64,000 nucleotides of DNA, taken from assembly GCF_003730275.1 (NCBI RefSeq), contig NZ_QTTA01000002.1, positions 26,754 to 90,753 of the forward strand. Reading direction: 5' to 3'. Each line of letters begins with the position of its first letter. The stretch's first letter is position 1. Source of the DNA: Brevundimonas halotolerans. GTDB lineage: Bacteria; Pseudomonadota; Alphaproteobacteria; Caulobacterales; Caulobacteraceae. Below are positions 18,707 through 27,795 of the stretch, one piece after another. The notes beneath the pieces were generated by a model. It saw only the letters and a list, made by a program, of their open reading frames with translations, had not been told where the DNA came from and did no database searches. A program made the translations under genes and the position numbers.

Positions 18707-20332
18707 ATGCCGACGATCGAAAAGCTGACCGAAAGGGCCACACCGGTCCCGCCCGAGACGCTCGGAGCGGCGATCTTTGCCCACTTCAAGGATTTTCCGG
18801 ACGCGCTTGTGATACCGGTGGTCAAGGATGACCGGCCCGTGGGCCTGATCGAGCGCAATGCCTTTCTGCTCAAGGTCGCGGGCCCCTTTGGCCATGCGCT
18901 GTACGGCAACCGCCCCATCACCGAACTGATGGACGACGAGCCCTCGGTGGTCGAGGCCGGGGTCCGCATCGACAGCTTCTGCGACGCCATGCTGAGCTCG
19001 GGGCCCGGCGCCCTGACCCGGGGCTTTATTGTCACCCGCAAGGGCAAATACTGGGGCATCGGCACGGTCATCTCGCTGCTGAAGGCCATCAATGACGACC
19101 AGCGCCGCCAGAATGCCGAGCTGACCGAACAGGCCCGGATGCTGTCCGACACCCGCACCCAGGCTCTGTCCGCAGCGCGCGCCAAGAGCCAGTTCCTGTC
19201 GATCATGAGCCATGAACTGCGCACACCGCTGAACGGCGTGCTGGCAGTGGCCGAACTGCTGCGTCGACAGCCGCTGAATGCGGCGGCCCAGTCCCACGTC
19301 CAGACCATCGTCGACTCGTCGGAAGTCCTGCTGCAAATCCTGCAGGACGCCCTCGACCTGTCGCGCGCCGAGGCCGGCGAGCTGGACATCAATCTGCAGC
19401 CCACGCCGCTCCGCGCCCTGATGGACGATGTCGCCGCCATGTGGGAGCCGCGCGCCTCACAGGACAATGTCCATCTGGTCGTCAGCTATGAGGGCGACAC
19501 CGAACTGGCCGCGAAGATTGACCCGGTCCGTATCAAGCAGATCTTCAACAACCTGATCGGCAATGCGCTGAAGTTTGCCCGCAATGGCATGGTCGAGGCC
19601 GGGCTGAAGGCCTGGATCGAGGGCGACCGCGTCGTCATGCAGGCACGTGTCCGCGACGATGGCCCGGGTGTCCCCGCAGACCGGGTCGATGTGATCTTCG
19701 AGCCCTTTGTGCACGGCTCCGGCCCCGACGGTGCGGGTCTGGGTCTGGCCATCTGTCGCCAGATCATGGACCGGCTGGACGGACGCATCTGGGCCGAGAA
19801 CAACCCGGGCCGGGGCGCGACCTTTGCGTTCGACATCTCGGCCGAGCGTGCCGAGCGGCCCGTCGAGGCCGACAGCAATGTCTCGGACATGGTCGAATCC
19901 GACATGATCGCCAATCCGCATATCCTGATCGTCGACGACAACGCCACCAATCGCGTGGTCGCCCAGGCCCTGTGCGAAATGTTCGGCTGCACGTCCGAGA
20001 CGGCCGACGACGGCATGGAGGCGCTGGACGCCATCAAGGAACGCGACTTCGATCTGGTCCTGATGGACATCAAGATGCCGCGTATGGACGGGCTTCAGGC
20101 CACCCAGGCGATCCGCAAGCTCAAAGGACCGATGCGCGATGTGCCGATCATCGCCCTGACGGCCAATGCCGACCCCGAGGACGCCCGTCGCTACATCGCG
20201 TCCGGCATGGCCGCCGTTGTCGAAAAGCCGATCAAGCCCGAGCGCCTGCGCCACGCCATGAACGCGGCTCTGTCCGCGCCCCAGGTCGAGGACGAGGCGA
20301 TGGCGGACGGACCCCAGGTCGCCGCAGGCTGA
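18707..20332 (+). CDS. Hybrid sensor histidine kinase/response regulator with N-terminal CBS-like region
   Basis: 541 aa from the ATG at 18707. Residues 20-128 form a cytoplasmic input region that looks like a CBS-domain pair (VIPVVKDDRPVGLIERNAFL; GFIVTRKGKYWGIGTVISLL). The HisKA domain has H169 in MSHELRTPLNGV. The HATPase_c has N, G1 and G2 boxes (IFNNLIGNALKFA, RDDGPGVPAD, GAGLGLAICRQIM). A C-terminal receiver carries the phospho-acceptor aspartate in LVLMDIKMPRMDG. No membrane segments. It starts divergently from queC; a functional link is not implied. Confidence 0.92.
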   Translation: MPTIEKLTERATPVPPETLGAAIFAHFKDFPDALVIPVVKDDRPVGLIERNAFLLKVAGPFGHALYGNRPITELMDDEPSVVEAGVRIDSFCDAMLSSGPGALTRGFIVTRKGKYWGIGTVISLLKAINDDQRRQNAELTEQARMLSDTRTQALSAARAKSQFLSIMSHELRTPLNGVLAVAELLRRQPLNAAAQSHVQTIVDSSEVLLQILQDALDLSRAEAGELDINLQPTPLRALMDDVAAMWEPRASQDNVHLVVSYEGDTELAAKIDPVRIKQIFNNLIGNALKFARNGMVEAGLKAWIEGDRVVMQARVRDDGPGVPADRVDVIFEPFVHGSGPDGAGLGLAICRQIMDRLDGRIWAENNPGRGATFAFDISAERAERPVEADSNVSDMVESDMIANPHILIVDDNATNRVVAQALCEMFGCTSETADDGMEALDAIKERDFDLVLMDIKMPRMDGLQATQAIRKLKGPMRDVPIIALTANADPEDARRYIASGMAAVVEKPIKPERLRHAMNAALSAPQVEDEAMADGPQVAAG

Positions 20333-20388
20333 GTTCGAAGACGCGCTCCGCCATTTGCAGGCATCGTTCGGCGCGATAAGCACGGGGC

Positions 20389-20850
20389 ATGGACGTTCCC
20401 GCAATCGCCCCGCTTCTACCGCAACTGGCCTCGGGTGCAGCCCACACCCACGCGCTCGGCTTCACCTATGAGTCGCTGGACGGCGATCGCGTCCGCATCC
20501 GGGTGCCCTGGCGCGAGGATCTGGTCGGTGACCCGGACACGGGCGTCATCGCCGGCGGTGTCGTCACCACACTGCTGGACCATGTCGGCGGACTGGCCGT
20601 CTGGGTTTCGCTGGACAACTTCAAGCCGCTGGCCACGCTGGACCTGCGCGTCGACTATATGCGCGCCGCCCGGCCCCGCACTGACCTGATCGCGGAAGCG
20701 CGCTGTTATCGCCTGACCCGGTCGATCGCCTTTGTCCGCGCCTGGGCGTTCGAGGATGCGCCAGACGACCCCGTCGCGGCGGCCCAGTCCGCCTATATCC
20801 TGACCACTGCTCGGCCCGAACGCCGCCCGAAGCCGGAGACCGGGGAATGA
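20389..20850 (+). CDS. PaaI-family hotdog thioesterase (first of a coupled pair)
   Basis: 153 aa hotdog-fold acyl-CoA thioesterase-like protein. Typical segments are VIAGGVVTTLLDHVGGLAVW (the HGG-equivalent region) and DLRVDYMRAARP. The stop overlaps the next start as ATGA, so the two hotdog proteins are co-translated and may form a heteromer or act on related acyl-CoAs. The substrate is unknown. Confidence 0.87.
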   Translation: MDVPAIAPLLPQLASGAAHTHALGFTYESLDGDRVRIRVPWREDLVGDPDTGVIAGGVVTTLLDHVGGLAVWVSLDNFKPLATLDLRVDYMRAARPRTDLIAEARCYRLTRSIAFVRAWAFEDAPDDPVAAAQSAYILTTARPERRPKPETGE

Positions 20851-21248
20851 GCCGCGTGATCGAGGCCATGCCCTATGCCCGCTTCCTCGGCCTGACGGCG
20901 GAACAGGCCGGCGACACTCTGACCGTCACCATGCCGTTTTCCGATCATCTGATCGGCAATCCGATGCTTCCGGCCCTGCATGGCGGATCAACGGCGGCGC
21001 TGCTCGAGATCACGGCCATGGCCCAGGTCGCCGAGAGCTTCCCCGGCATGCACCTGCCCCGTCCGATCAATGTCTCGGTCGCCTATCTGCGCTCGGGGCG
21101 GCCCCAGCACGTCTATGCCCGGGCCCGCATCAACAAGGCCGGGCGGCGTGTCGCCCACGTACTGGCCGAAGCCTGGCAGGAGGACGAGGCCCAGCCCATC
21201 GCCGCCCTGACCGCGCACTTCCTGCTGGAAGACAGCCCCGGGTTGTAA
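20847..21248 (+). CDS. PaaI-family hotdog thioesterase (second of a coupled pair)
   Basis: 133 aa, one hotdog domain. LPALHGGSTAALLEITAMAQV holds the HGG motif expected at the catalytic helix, followed by RPINVSVAYLRSGRPQHVYARARI. Translation is coupled to the upstream paralogue through a 4-nt overlap. The two proteins share the fold but are clearly diverged, unlike the recent-looking duplicates just downstream. Confidence 0.87.
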   Translation: MSRVIEAMPYARFLGLTAEQAGDTLTVTMPFSDHLIGNPMLPALHGGSTAALLEITAMAQVAESFPGMHLPRPINVSVAYLRSGRPQHVYARARINKAGRRVAHVLAEAWQEDEAQPIAALTAHFLLEDSPGL

Positions 21249-21307
21249 GTTTACGCAGGTTATGGTTGTATTTTCCCGTGGCAACCCGCCACAGGGGAGA
21301 TTCGCAC

Positions 21308-21682
21308 ATGACTCGTTCCGACGCCGGCCAGGCACTGGCCCATCGCCTGTATGCCGCTGAATCGGCCATTGACGCCGCCCTGATCCACACCGCCCGGCTG
21401 GCCGCCTATCTGCCCGAGGCCCGGGCCGAGGCCTATCTGTCGGCCGTCACCGGACAGAAGGCCTTCGAGGACACCGCTCAATCCGTCGTGGCCCTGTCCG
21501 AGGCCCGCGGCCACATCGTCCGCACCCACGGGCGGCTGGCCGCCCTCGCCCGAAGTCTGGGACTGGAGGCCCTTGCTGTCGGCCCGGTCGACAAGCCCGA
21601 GGATGAGCCACCGATCGGCGGAGGCGTTACCGGGACTATTTCTTCGAAAACCTGTGTTTCAAGGCGGCCCGAAGCGTGTTAA
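21308..21682 (+). CDS. Small helical protein, tandem paralogue A (124 aa)
   Basis: ATG at 21308 preceded by GGGGAG. Helical, Ala-rich, no signal peptide. It aligns over most of its length with the next gene: LYAAESAIDAAL, VVALSEARGHIV and LAVGPVDKPED correspond to LHATEKAIDAAI, IAALSEARTAIV and YAVGPVDKPDD. The C-terminal 25 residues after GPVDKP differ completely. Family not recognised; possibly lineage-restricted. Confidence 0.75.
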   Translation: MTRSDAGQALAHRLYAAESAIDAALIHTARLAAYLPEARAEAYLSAVTGQKAFEDTAQSVVALSEARGHIVRTHGRLAALARSLGLEALAVGPVDKPEDEPPIGGGVTGTISSKTCVSRRPEAC

Positions 21683-21715
21683 GGTTTGCTTAACCATAGT
21701 TGCTTGGAGGGTTTC

Positions 21716-22069
21716 ATGGACAGAACACAAGTCATCGCTGGCGTTGCCAAGGATTTGCACGCTACGGAAAAGGCCATTGATGCGGCCATCACCCAGACCA
21801 CGACCCTGGTTCAGTCCATGATCGGCGCCCGCGCCCTTCTGGAAGTCTCGCCGGTCGCCGGCGCCGGTAGCCAGGCCAAGGCCATGGAAACCATCGCCGC
21901 CCTCAGCGAAGCCCGTACGGCCATCGTCGCCTGCCACGCCGAGCTGCAAAAGGACCACCGCAAGATGGGCTGGGGCGTCTACGCCGTCGGTCCCGTCGAC
22001 AAGCCCGACGATTGGGAAACCCCGGTGGGCGGAACCCCGCCGACCAAGGGTCACCTGCGCCTGGCCTGA
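21716..22069 (+). CDS. Small helical protein, tandem paralogue B (117 aa)
   Basis: ATG at 21716 with GGAGG 5 nt upstream; an in-frame GTG or ATG further up was rejected because of this site. Predicted all-helical, with no export signal. Homologous to the gene 33 bp upstream (shared AIDAA, ALSEAR and VGPVDKP motifs). Its tail, WETPVGGTPPTKGHLRLA, is unlike that of paralogue A. Function unknown. Confidence 0.78.
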   Translation: MDRTQVIAGVAKDLHATEKAIDAAITQTTTLVQSMIGARALLEVSPVAGAGSQAKAMETIAALSEARTAIVACHAELQKDHRKMGWGVYAVGPVDKPDDWETPVGGTPPTKGHLRLA

Positions 22070-22159
22070 ATTCGGCGTAATGTTTGACACCGGACATTCC
22101 GGTCAGACCCGATTCAATGCATGATCGCCCTCTGAGTGTTTCGCTCAGGGGGCGATCTC

Positions 22160-22588
22160 ATGTTTGACACCCTCTATTCCCAGATCGGCGCGGCCTTCAT
22201 TGTGCTGGTTCTGGGATTCGCCTTCCTGAAAGGCGAGGAGACCGAGCGGATCGCTGCCGGCGCCTATGGCCTCGGCTGGCTGGCATCGATGCTCGTCCAG
22301 AACGACAGCGACCTCTACAGCGCCCAATGGAGCATGCTGGCCATTGATGTGGTCATGCTGCTGGTGCTGGGGGCCCTGGTGTGGAAATCGCATCGCACCT
22401 GGCCGACCTGGGCCTCCGCTGCCCAGCTGCTGGTGGTCACCGCCCACGCTCTTATGACCCTCGATATCCGCCCCTCGATCTCGTCCTACTACACCGTCAT
22501 CAACCTGGCCGGTTACGGCGTGCTGGTCGCCCTCGCCGTCGGCACCTTCTGGGCCTGGCAGGAACGTCGCGCCGCGGGCTTGGAGTAG
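22160..22588 (+). CDS. Four-helix integral membrane protein of unknown function (142 aa)
   Basis: ATG at 22160 with an AGGGGG site 8 nt upstream. Four predicted transmembrane helices (about residues 6-24, 34-52, 60-78 and 105-130) separated by short loops; the N-terminal loop has the charged KGEETERIA. No motif that I recognise. It is followed 47 bp later by an S24 regulator on the same strand. Confidence 0.75.
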   Translation: MFDTLYSQIGAAFIVLVLGFAFLKGEETERIAAGAYGLGWLASMLVQNDSDLYSAQWSMLAIDVVMLLVLGALVWKSHRTWPTWASAAQLLVVTAHALMTLDIRPSISSYYTVINLAGYGVLVALAVGTFWAWQERRAAGLE

Positions 22589-22635
22589 GCTTCTTTTCCT
22601 ATATCCTGTCCCTCTGATTCGCGCGGAGGGCTGAT

Positions 22636-23271
22636 GTGCCGCTCACTCATGTGCAGATATGGCGGGGGCTGGACCGGCTGGCGCAGGCCGAGGGGCTGAC
22701 GGCCTCGGGGCTGGCGCGGCGGGCGGGACTGGATCCGACCGCCTTCAATCCGTCCAAACGCCTGGGACCGCCGCCCGAGGCGCGGCCGCGCTGGCCCTCG
22801 ACCGAAAGCCTGACGCGCGTTCTGGCGGTCTGTGGCCTGTCGCTGGGCCAGTTCGCCCGTCTGGCCGAGGATGCGGAGGAGCCACCGACCGCCGTGCCGC
22901 TGCTGGGGCTGGCCCAGGCCGGTCAGGACGGATTTTTCGACGAGGCGGGCCTGCCGACCGGTGAGGGTTGGCTGGAGACCGACCTGCCCCAGCCCCGCGA
23001 TGGGCTCTACAGCCTTGAGGTGTCCGGCGAGTCCATGGCGCCGCTGTATCGCCCCGGTGACAAGCTGATCGTTGATGCCGAGCCCCGACCCGTGCGGCGC
23101 GGCGACCGGGTGGTGGTGCGTACCCATTCCGGCGAGACCCTGGTCAAGGAGGTCGAGCGCACCGATGCGTCCGGGCTGACGCTGCTGTCGATCAATCCGG
23201 ACTATCCCCCGCGTCAGGTGGCGCGCGCCGATATGGCCTGGGTGCGCCGTATCCTGTGGGTCAGCCAGTAG
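22636..23271 (+). CDS. S24-family (LexA/CI-like) transcriptional regulator
   Basis: 211 aa. The start is a GTG at 22636 with GGAGG upstream; an ATG 2 bp earlier is out of frame. An N-terminal HTH-like region (residues 5-75) is followed by an S24 peptidase domain with S133 in SGESM and K171 in ETLVKEV. An Ala-Gly pair (A95-G96) lies 38 residues before the serine, and the Ser-Lys distance is 38, close to LexA geometry. Self-cleavage is therefore plausible. The target operon is unknown. Confidence 0.87.
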   Translation: MPLTHVQIWRGLDRLAQAEGLTASGLARRAGLDPTAFNPSKRLGPPPEARPRWPSTESLTRVLAVCGLSLGQFARLAEDAEEPPTAVPLLGLAQAGQDGFFDEAGLPTGEGWLETDLPQPRDGLYSLEVSGESMAPLYRPGDKLIVDAEPRPVRRGDRVVVRTHSGETLVKEVERTDASGLTLLSINPDYPPRQVARADMAWVRRILWVSQ

Positions 23272-23280
23272 ACGCACACG

Positions 23281-23313
23281 AAAACGGGGCGCGCCCTTGC
23301 CGGACACGCCCCG
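23281..23313 (-). terminator. Rho-independent terminator of the SH3/glycine-zipper gene
   Basis: 7-bp GC stem (23285-23291 with 23307-23313) with a 15-nt loop, followed on the minus strand by TTTT. It lies 22 bp beyond the stop codon at 23335. Confidence 0.7.
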
Positions 23314-23334
23314 CTCGTCAGCTCTGGGACCCGA

Positions 23335-23814
23335 TCAGTAGGTCAGATAGTGGGCGCTGACCCAGCCACCGTTGCTCAGTTGCACCCATTCGCCCTGCGA
23401 ACCCGTCACCTGCGCCGACTGGCCGGCGCTCAGGCTGCCGATCTGGCGATAGTTGGTGCCGGGCCCCGAACGGACCCGCAGATTGCTGGTGGCGCGGACG
23501 GTGGCCCCGCCCTGTTGAGCCTGAGGCGCCTGGCGGGCACGGTCGCGCTGCTGCTGGCAGCCGACGTAGGAGCCCGCAGCGGCACCCGCAGCCGCACCGG
23601 CCACGGCGCCCAACTCGCGCTCATTGTCCGAAATCTGGCTGCCAGCCAAGGCGCCCAGCACACCACCGATCACGGCACCGGCCTGTTGCCGCCCGCCGGG
23701 GGCGTCGCAGTTGGTGATTCCATTGGCCGACTGCGCGCTGGCGATACCCGGCACCGCCGACATGGCCACAAGGGCCGCACCGGCCATCAAAGCTCTGTTG
23801 ATCATCTTCGACAT
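23335..23814 (-). CDS. Secreted glycine-zipper and SH3b-domain protein
   Basis: 159 aa. Start ATG with AAGGAG 6 nt upstream. The signal peptide is cleaved near GIASA-Q. A glycine-zipper segment like that of 17-kDa surface antigens (AGAVIGGVLGALAGSQI, GAVAGAAAGAAAGSYVG) spans about residues 45-85. A Gln/Ala linker follows, then a bacterial SH3 domain (about 102-159: NLRVRSGPGTNYRQIGSL...WVQLSNGGWVSAHYL). Probably an envelope protein contacting peptidoglycan; exact role unknown. Confidence 0.87.
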   Translation of the reverse strand: MSKMINRALMAGAALVAMSAVPGIASAQSANGITNCDAPGGRQQAGAVIGGVLGALAGSQISDNERELGAVAGAAAGAAAGSYVGCQQQRDRARQAPQAQQGGATVRATSNLRVRSGPGTNYRQIGSLSAGQSAQVTGSQGEWVQLSNGGWVSAHYLTY

Positions 23815-23957
23815 GACTCACTCCTTCAGTGGGGTCGTGTCATGAAAATGCGCGGACGCAGCGAAAGGCTCCCATGAACGGATTGTTGTTTTCGGTTCAT
23901 ATTGTTGACGCGCTACCGCTCGGCTCGCGGAGCCTCGCTGCTTGAGCACGGTACATT

Positions 23958-23997
23958 CCTCCCCCCCTTGGGGGAGGGGGACCATGCGCAGCATGGT
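23958..23997. repeat. REP-like double hairpin
   Basis: Two adjacent palindromes between the lysK stop and the SH3-protein promoter: a C8/G8-type arm pair around a CTT loop (23958-23980), then ACCATGC-GCA-GCATGGT (23981-23997, perfect 7-bp stem, 3-nt loop). The composition matches the G/C-run palindromes common in alphaproteobacterial intergenic regions. It may serve as lysK's transcript end, though no T-run follows. Confidence 0.6.
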
Positions 23998-24011
23998 CGA
24001 GGGGCCGCCCC

Positions 24012-25682
24012 CTACCCCACCAGCTCCCCCCGTGCGCCCCTTTCGATCAGCGCGATCGTCTGGGGCAGGCCATAGATGGCGGCGAAGGACCCAAATCGCG
24101 GACCCTGCGACGCGCCCAGCAGCACCTCATACAGCGCCCCGAACCACGCCCGCAGGGGCTGGAAGTCGTGCGCCTTGCCGACCGCATAGACCTCGCCCTG
24201 AATGGCCTCGCCGTCGGTGGTGTCAGCCGGCAGGGCCTTCAGACGTGCCGCCAGATCCTCGAACGCCGCCTTCTCCTGCTCCGTCGGCGCGCGATAGGTC
24301 TTCGAGGGCTTCACGAAGTCCTCGTAATAGTTCAGCGCATGCCCCATCAGCCGATCCAGCGTCGGCTCAGTCTCCGGCGTGGCCTCCGGCAGATACTTGG
24401 CGAAATAGGCCCACAGATGGTCCCTGGTCGAGGCATTGGCCACGCCGACCAGGTTCAACAGCAGGCTGAACGACACCGGGCTGGCGACCTTCGGTGGCGC
24501 GCCCGCATGGATCGACCAGACGGCATTGTCGATCTGCTTGGCCGGCTCCTGCGTCTGGAACTGGTCGATGAAGCTCAGATAGTCGTCAATGGCCCGCGGA
24601 ATGACGTTGAAGTGCAGGCTCTTGGCTGATTTCGGCGACTGGAACATGTACCAGCTCAGGCTCTCGGGCGTGCCGTAGCGCAGCCACTCGTCCATGGTCA
24701 GACCATTGCCCTTGGACTTGGAGATCTTCTTGCCCTCAATGTCGAGGAACAGCTCATAGTTGAAACCCTCGGGCGGGGTGCCGCCCAGGGCCCGGCAGAT
24801 CTTCGACGCCTCGCGCACGCTCTCGATCAGGTCCTTGCCCGACATCTCATAGTCGACGTCCAGAGCCGTCCACCGCATGGCCCAGTCCGGCTTCCACTGC
24901 AGCTTCACATGGCCGCCGGTGACCGGCACCTCGGTGCGGCCGCCTGCCGGATCGTCAAAGACAATGGTGCCCTTCTCGACATTCCTCTCCAGCGTCGGCA
25001 CCTGCAGCACATGGCCGGTGACAGGGCTGATCGGCAGGAAGGGCGAATAGGTGGCGCGGCGCTCCTCGCCCAGCGTCGGCAGCATGATGGCCATGACCGC
25101 GTCATAGCGCTCCAGCATCCGCATCAGGGTCGCGTCGAACCGGCCCGAGCGATACTGCTCGCTCGAGCTCATGAACTCATAGTCAAAGCCGAAACTGTCC
25201 AGAAACGCCCGCAGCCGCGCATTGTTGTGCGAGCCGAAGCTGTCGTGCGTGCCGAACGGGTCGCGCACCTTCGTCAGCGGCAGGTGCAGGTCCTCGCGCA
25301 ACATCTCCGGGTTCGGCACACCGTCCGGCACCTTGCGCAGGCCGTCCATGTCGTCCGAGAACGCGATCAGTCGCGTCGGCCAGTGGTCGCCCGTCAGCGC
25401 CCGAAAGGCATTGCGCACCATGGTCGTGCGCGCCACCTCGCCAAAGGTGCCCATATGCGGCAGGCCCGAAGGACCATAGCCGGTCTCAAGGATCACCGGC
25501 CGCTGCAGCGCCTCGAACGTTGCCAGCGCCTCGTCCGCCTTGCCCGCATCGATCAGCATCCGCGCGGCATTCAGCTCGGCGTCCGACAGCCGCTTCTTCA
25601 GCACATGGGCCAGAAGATTGCGGGCTTGTTCAAACGGCCACGAGCGGGCCTCACGGGCGAGGGGTTCAAGGTTCTGAAGCAT
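24012..25682 (-). CDS. lysK: Lysyl-tRNA synthetase, class I
   Basis: 556 aa class I LysRS, the non-homologous type used by many archaea and alphaproteobacteria in place of class II LysS. It charges tRNA-Lys. The HIGH-equivalent is in [15 protein letters not shown], the KMSKS-equivalent is [11 protein letters not shown], and [16 protein letters not shown] is another class I LysRS hallmark. A C-terminal helical anticodon-binding region follows. Divergent from the DUF305 gene. Confidence 0.97.
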   Translation of the reverse strand: MLQNLEPLAREARSWPFEQARNLLAHVLKKRLSDAELNAARMLIDAGKADEALATFEALQRPVILETGYGPSGLPHMGTFGEVARTTMVRNAFRALTGDHWPTRLIAFSDDMDGLRKVPDGVPNPEMLREDLHLPLTKVRDPFGTHDSFGSHNNARLRAFLDSFGFDYEFMSSSEQYRSGRFDATLMRMLERYDAVMAIMLPTLGEERRATYSPFLPISPVTGHVLQVPTLERNVEKGTIVFDDPAGGRTEVPVTGGHVKLQWKPDWAMRWTALDVDYEMSGKDLIESVREASKICRALGGTPPEGFNYELFLDIEGKKISKSKGNGLTMDEWLRYGTPESLSWYMFQSPKSAKSLHFNVIPRAIDDYLSFIDQFQTQEPAKQIDNAVWSIHAGAPPKVASPVSFSLLLNLVGVANASTRDHLWAYFAKYLPEATPETEPTLDRLMGHALNYYEDFVKPSKTYRAPTEQEKAAFEDLAARLKALPADTTDGEAIQGEVYAVGKAHDFQPLRAWFGALYEVLLGASQGPRFGSFAAIYGLPQTIALIERGARGELVG

Positions 25683-25771
25683 GCCCAGCGTTTGACCCGC
25701 AACGCCGCTGCGGTCAACGGCGGGGAGCGATACGCAGCCAGGATCGTTGTCGGATCGAGGAGGAAAACCCC

Positions 25772-26230
25772 ATGACCTACCGCCGCTTCGCCGCCATGAT
25801 CGCGGTCTCGACCGTCATCATGTACGGCCTGATGTATCTGAATACGTACCAGTGGAGCCACGTCCACTTCAGCGAAACCCGCCTCTACATGGCCCTGCTC
25901 ATGGGGGCGACCATGGCCGTGGTCATGCTGGGCTTCATGTGGAGCATGTACAAACAGCGGGCCGTCAACCTCGCCATCGTCGGCGGTGCCGTGATCGTGT
26001 TTGCCGGCAGTCTGTGGCTGGTCCGCAGCCAGGCCACGGTGGGCGAGGTCGCCTGGATGCGCGCCATGATCCCCCACCACTCCATCGCCATCCTGACCAG
26101 CGAGCGCGCCAACATCCGGGACCCGCGCGTCCGCCAGCTGGCCGATGAGATCATCGAGGCCCAGCGCCGCGAAATCGCCGAGATGGAGACCCTGATCGCC
26201 GATCTGGAGGGCGATCCGCCCAAGCGATAG
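25772..26230 (+). CDS. DUF305-type membrane protein
   Basis: 152 aa from the ATG at 25772, chosen because of the GAGGAGG site just upstream and the three transmembrane helices that follow (residues 8-25, 38-58 and 66-84). The C-terminal DUF305 region has [19 protein letters not shown] and [13 protein letters not shown]; the PHH-M pattern is suggestive of metal binding, and homologues often occur with copper genes. No copper gene is adjacent here. The stop abuts the convergent kinase stop. Confidence 0.85.
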   Translation: MTYRRFAAMIAVSTVIMYGLMYLNTYQWSHVHFSETRLYMALLMGATMAVVMLGFMWSMYKQRAVNLAIVGGAVIVFAGSLWLVRSQATVGEVAWMRAMIPHHSIAILTSERANIRDPRVRQLADEIIEAQRREIAEMETLIADLEGDPPKR

Positions 26231-27700
26231 TCAGGCGGCCGCAGCGCTCGCTTCCGCCCAGTCTTCGCGCCAGGGGCGGCTGGCCTGGGTGAACAGTTTG
26301 TCGAACATCTCGGCGGCGTTCAGCGGCTTGGCGATACAGTCGTCCATGCCGACGGCGAAATAGAGCTCCAATTGCTCAGCAAGCGTATTGGCGGTCAGGG
26401 CGATGATCGGGGTCGCGGCGACCTCGGTGCCCAGGGCGCGGATTCGGCGGGTGGCCTCGACGCCGTCCATGACCGGCATCTGGATGTCCATCAGGATCAC
26501 GTCCCATCCGCCACGGCGGGCGGCCTCGACGCCCTCGGCCCCGTCATCGGCGGTTTCACAGATCACCCCCTGTGCCGTCAGCAGGGTCGAGACCAGCACC
26601 CGGTTGCTTTCATTGTCATCGACATAGAGGACGACCATGGCGCGCCCCTCGCCCTCATCCTCGACGGACGCGTCTACGGCGGCCGGTTCGGGCATGTCAG
26701 GCCGCGTCGCGGCCGGCCTCGGCCGCATCAGGTCGTCCATATCGATCGCCCCGCCCCAGTCATCGCGCTGCGACAGGTCGATCATTCGCTCGACAACCGT
26801 GTGCAGGGCCTCACCGGCGGCGGTGATCCGCGCCACATGCGCCGCCTGATCCGGGTTCAGCCCGGACCGGTCCAGGACGTCGGCAAAGCCCATGACCGCA
26901 TTCAGGGGGGTGCGCAGCTCGTGCGACATGTCGCTGAGGAATCTCTGCCGCGCCTCGGCCATGGCGACTTTCTGCTCGGCGGCGGCGCGCGCAGCCTCGG
27001 CCTCGACCCGGTCGGTGACATCGTGCTCGTTCAGCAGCACGCTGACGGCGCCCGTCACCGGATCCTGAACGGGCCGACAGTCGATATGGTGCCAGCGCGG
27101 GCCCTTCAGCGTCACCATGCGGTGCACCTCGGCCGTCGTACGCTCGGCCAGCGCAGTATCCAGAACTGCCTGGCCGGCAGCCCGGTCCTCGAACCGGTCG
27201 ATCAGGCCCACACCCTCGCCATAGGCCGAAAAGGCCCCGGGATTGGCAAACAGTACCGCGCCCGTGGCGTCGAACAGGCCGACCGGCCCGGCCGAATGGC
27301 GCAGGGCCTCCACCGCCCGCCGTTCCTCGACCCCGACGTCGGCCTCGGTGGCCTCGAACAGCAGCACCTTGCGGCCGTCGTCCAGCGCCACGGTCGAAAT
27401 CAGCGCCTGAACCGTTAGCGGCTCGCCATTGGGATAGAAGGTCCAGCGTTCCTCGACCGGTTCGCCGTCGGCCGTCACGGCCTTCAGCCGGTCTGTCCGG
27501 GCGCGGACGGCCGGCGACAATTTGGAAAAATCGCGCGACAGTAACTCGTCCAGATCCGCCGCACCCCACAGGGCCAACGCCGTCCGGTTGGCATAGACGC
27601 CGAAGCAGGTATCCGGGTCGAACAGCCACACAGCCCGCCGCAAACTGTCCCATGCGGTCAGCGGGGCCCCGTCGGCCAGTGCGGGAAGCGTCAGACTCAT
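26231..27700 (-). CDS. PAS-HisKA-receiver protein lacking an ATPase domain
   Basis: 489 aa. Two PAS-like regions (about residues 15-120 and 128-232), a short coiled coil, and a HisKA domain with H260 in MSHELRTPLNAVMGF. Then only about 40 residues of Pro/Asp/Glu-rich linker lead to a receiver domain (356-475) with D405 in ILMDIQMPVMDG. The HATPase_c domain (usually about 110 residues) is absent, with no frameshift visible. It may therefore act as a phosphotransfer or dimer-partner protein. No membrane segments. Confidence 0.85.
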   Translation of the reverse strand: MSLTLPALADGAPLTAWDSLRRAVWLFDPDTCFGVYANRTALALWGAADLDELLSRDFSKLSPAVRARTDRLKAVTADGEPVEERWTFYPNGEPLTVQALISTVALDDGRKVLLFEATEADVGVEERRAVEALRHSAGPVGLFDATGAVLFANPGAFSAYGEGVGLIDRFEDRAAGQAVLDTALAERTTAEVHRMVTLKGPRWHHIDCRPVQDPVTGAVSVLLNEHDVTDRVEAEAARAAAEQKVAMAEARQRFLSDMSHELRTPLNAVMGFADVLDRSGLNPDQAAHVARITAAGEALHTVVERMIDLSQRDDWGGAIDMDDLMRPRPAATRPDMPEPAAVDASVEDEGEGRAMVVLYVDDNESNRVLVSTLLTAQGVICETADDGAEGVEAARRGGWDVILMDIQMPVMDGVEATRRIRALGTEVAATPIIALTANTLAEQLELYFAVGMDDCIAKPLNAAEMFDKLFTQASRPWREDWAEASAAAA

Positions 27701-27795
27701 AGGCCCTTCTTGCCTGAAACGCCTGAAGCAACGCTTAAGGGAGGCCCTTTGCTCGCTTGACCGCGCCGCGACGCCATGACCAAAACCGCCGCCTC

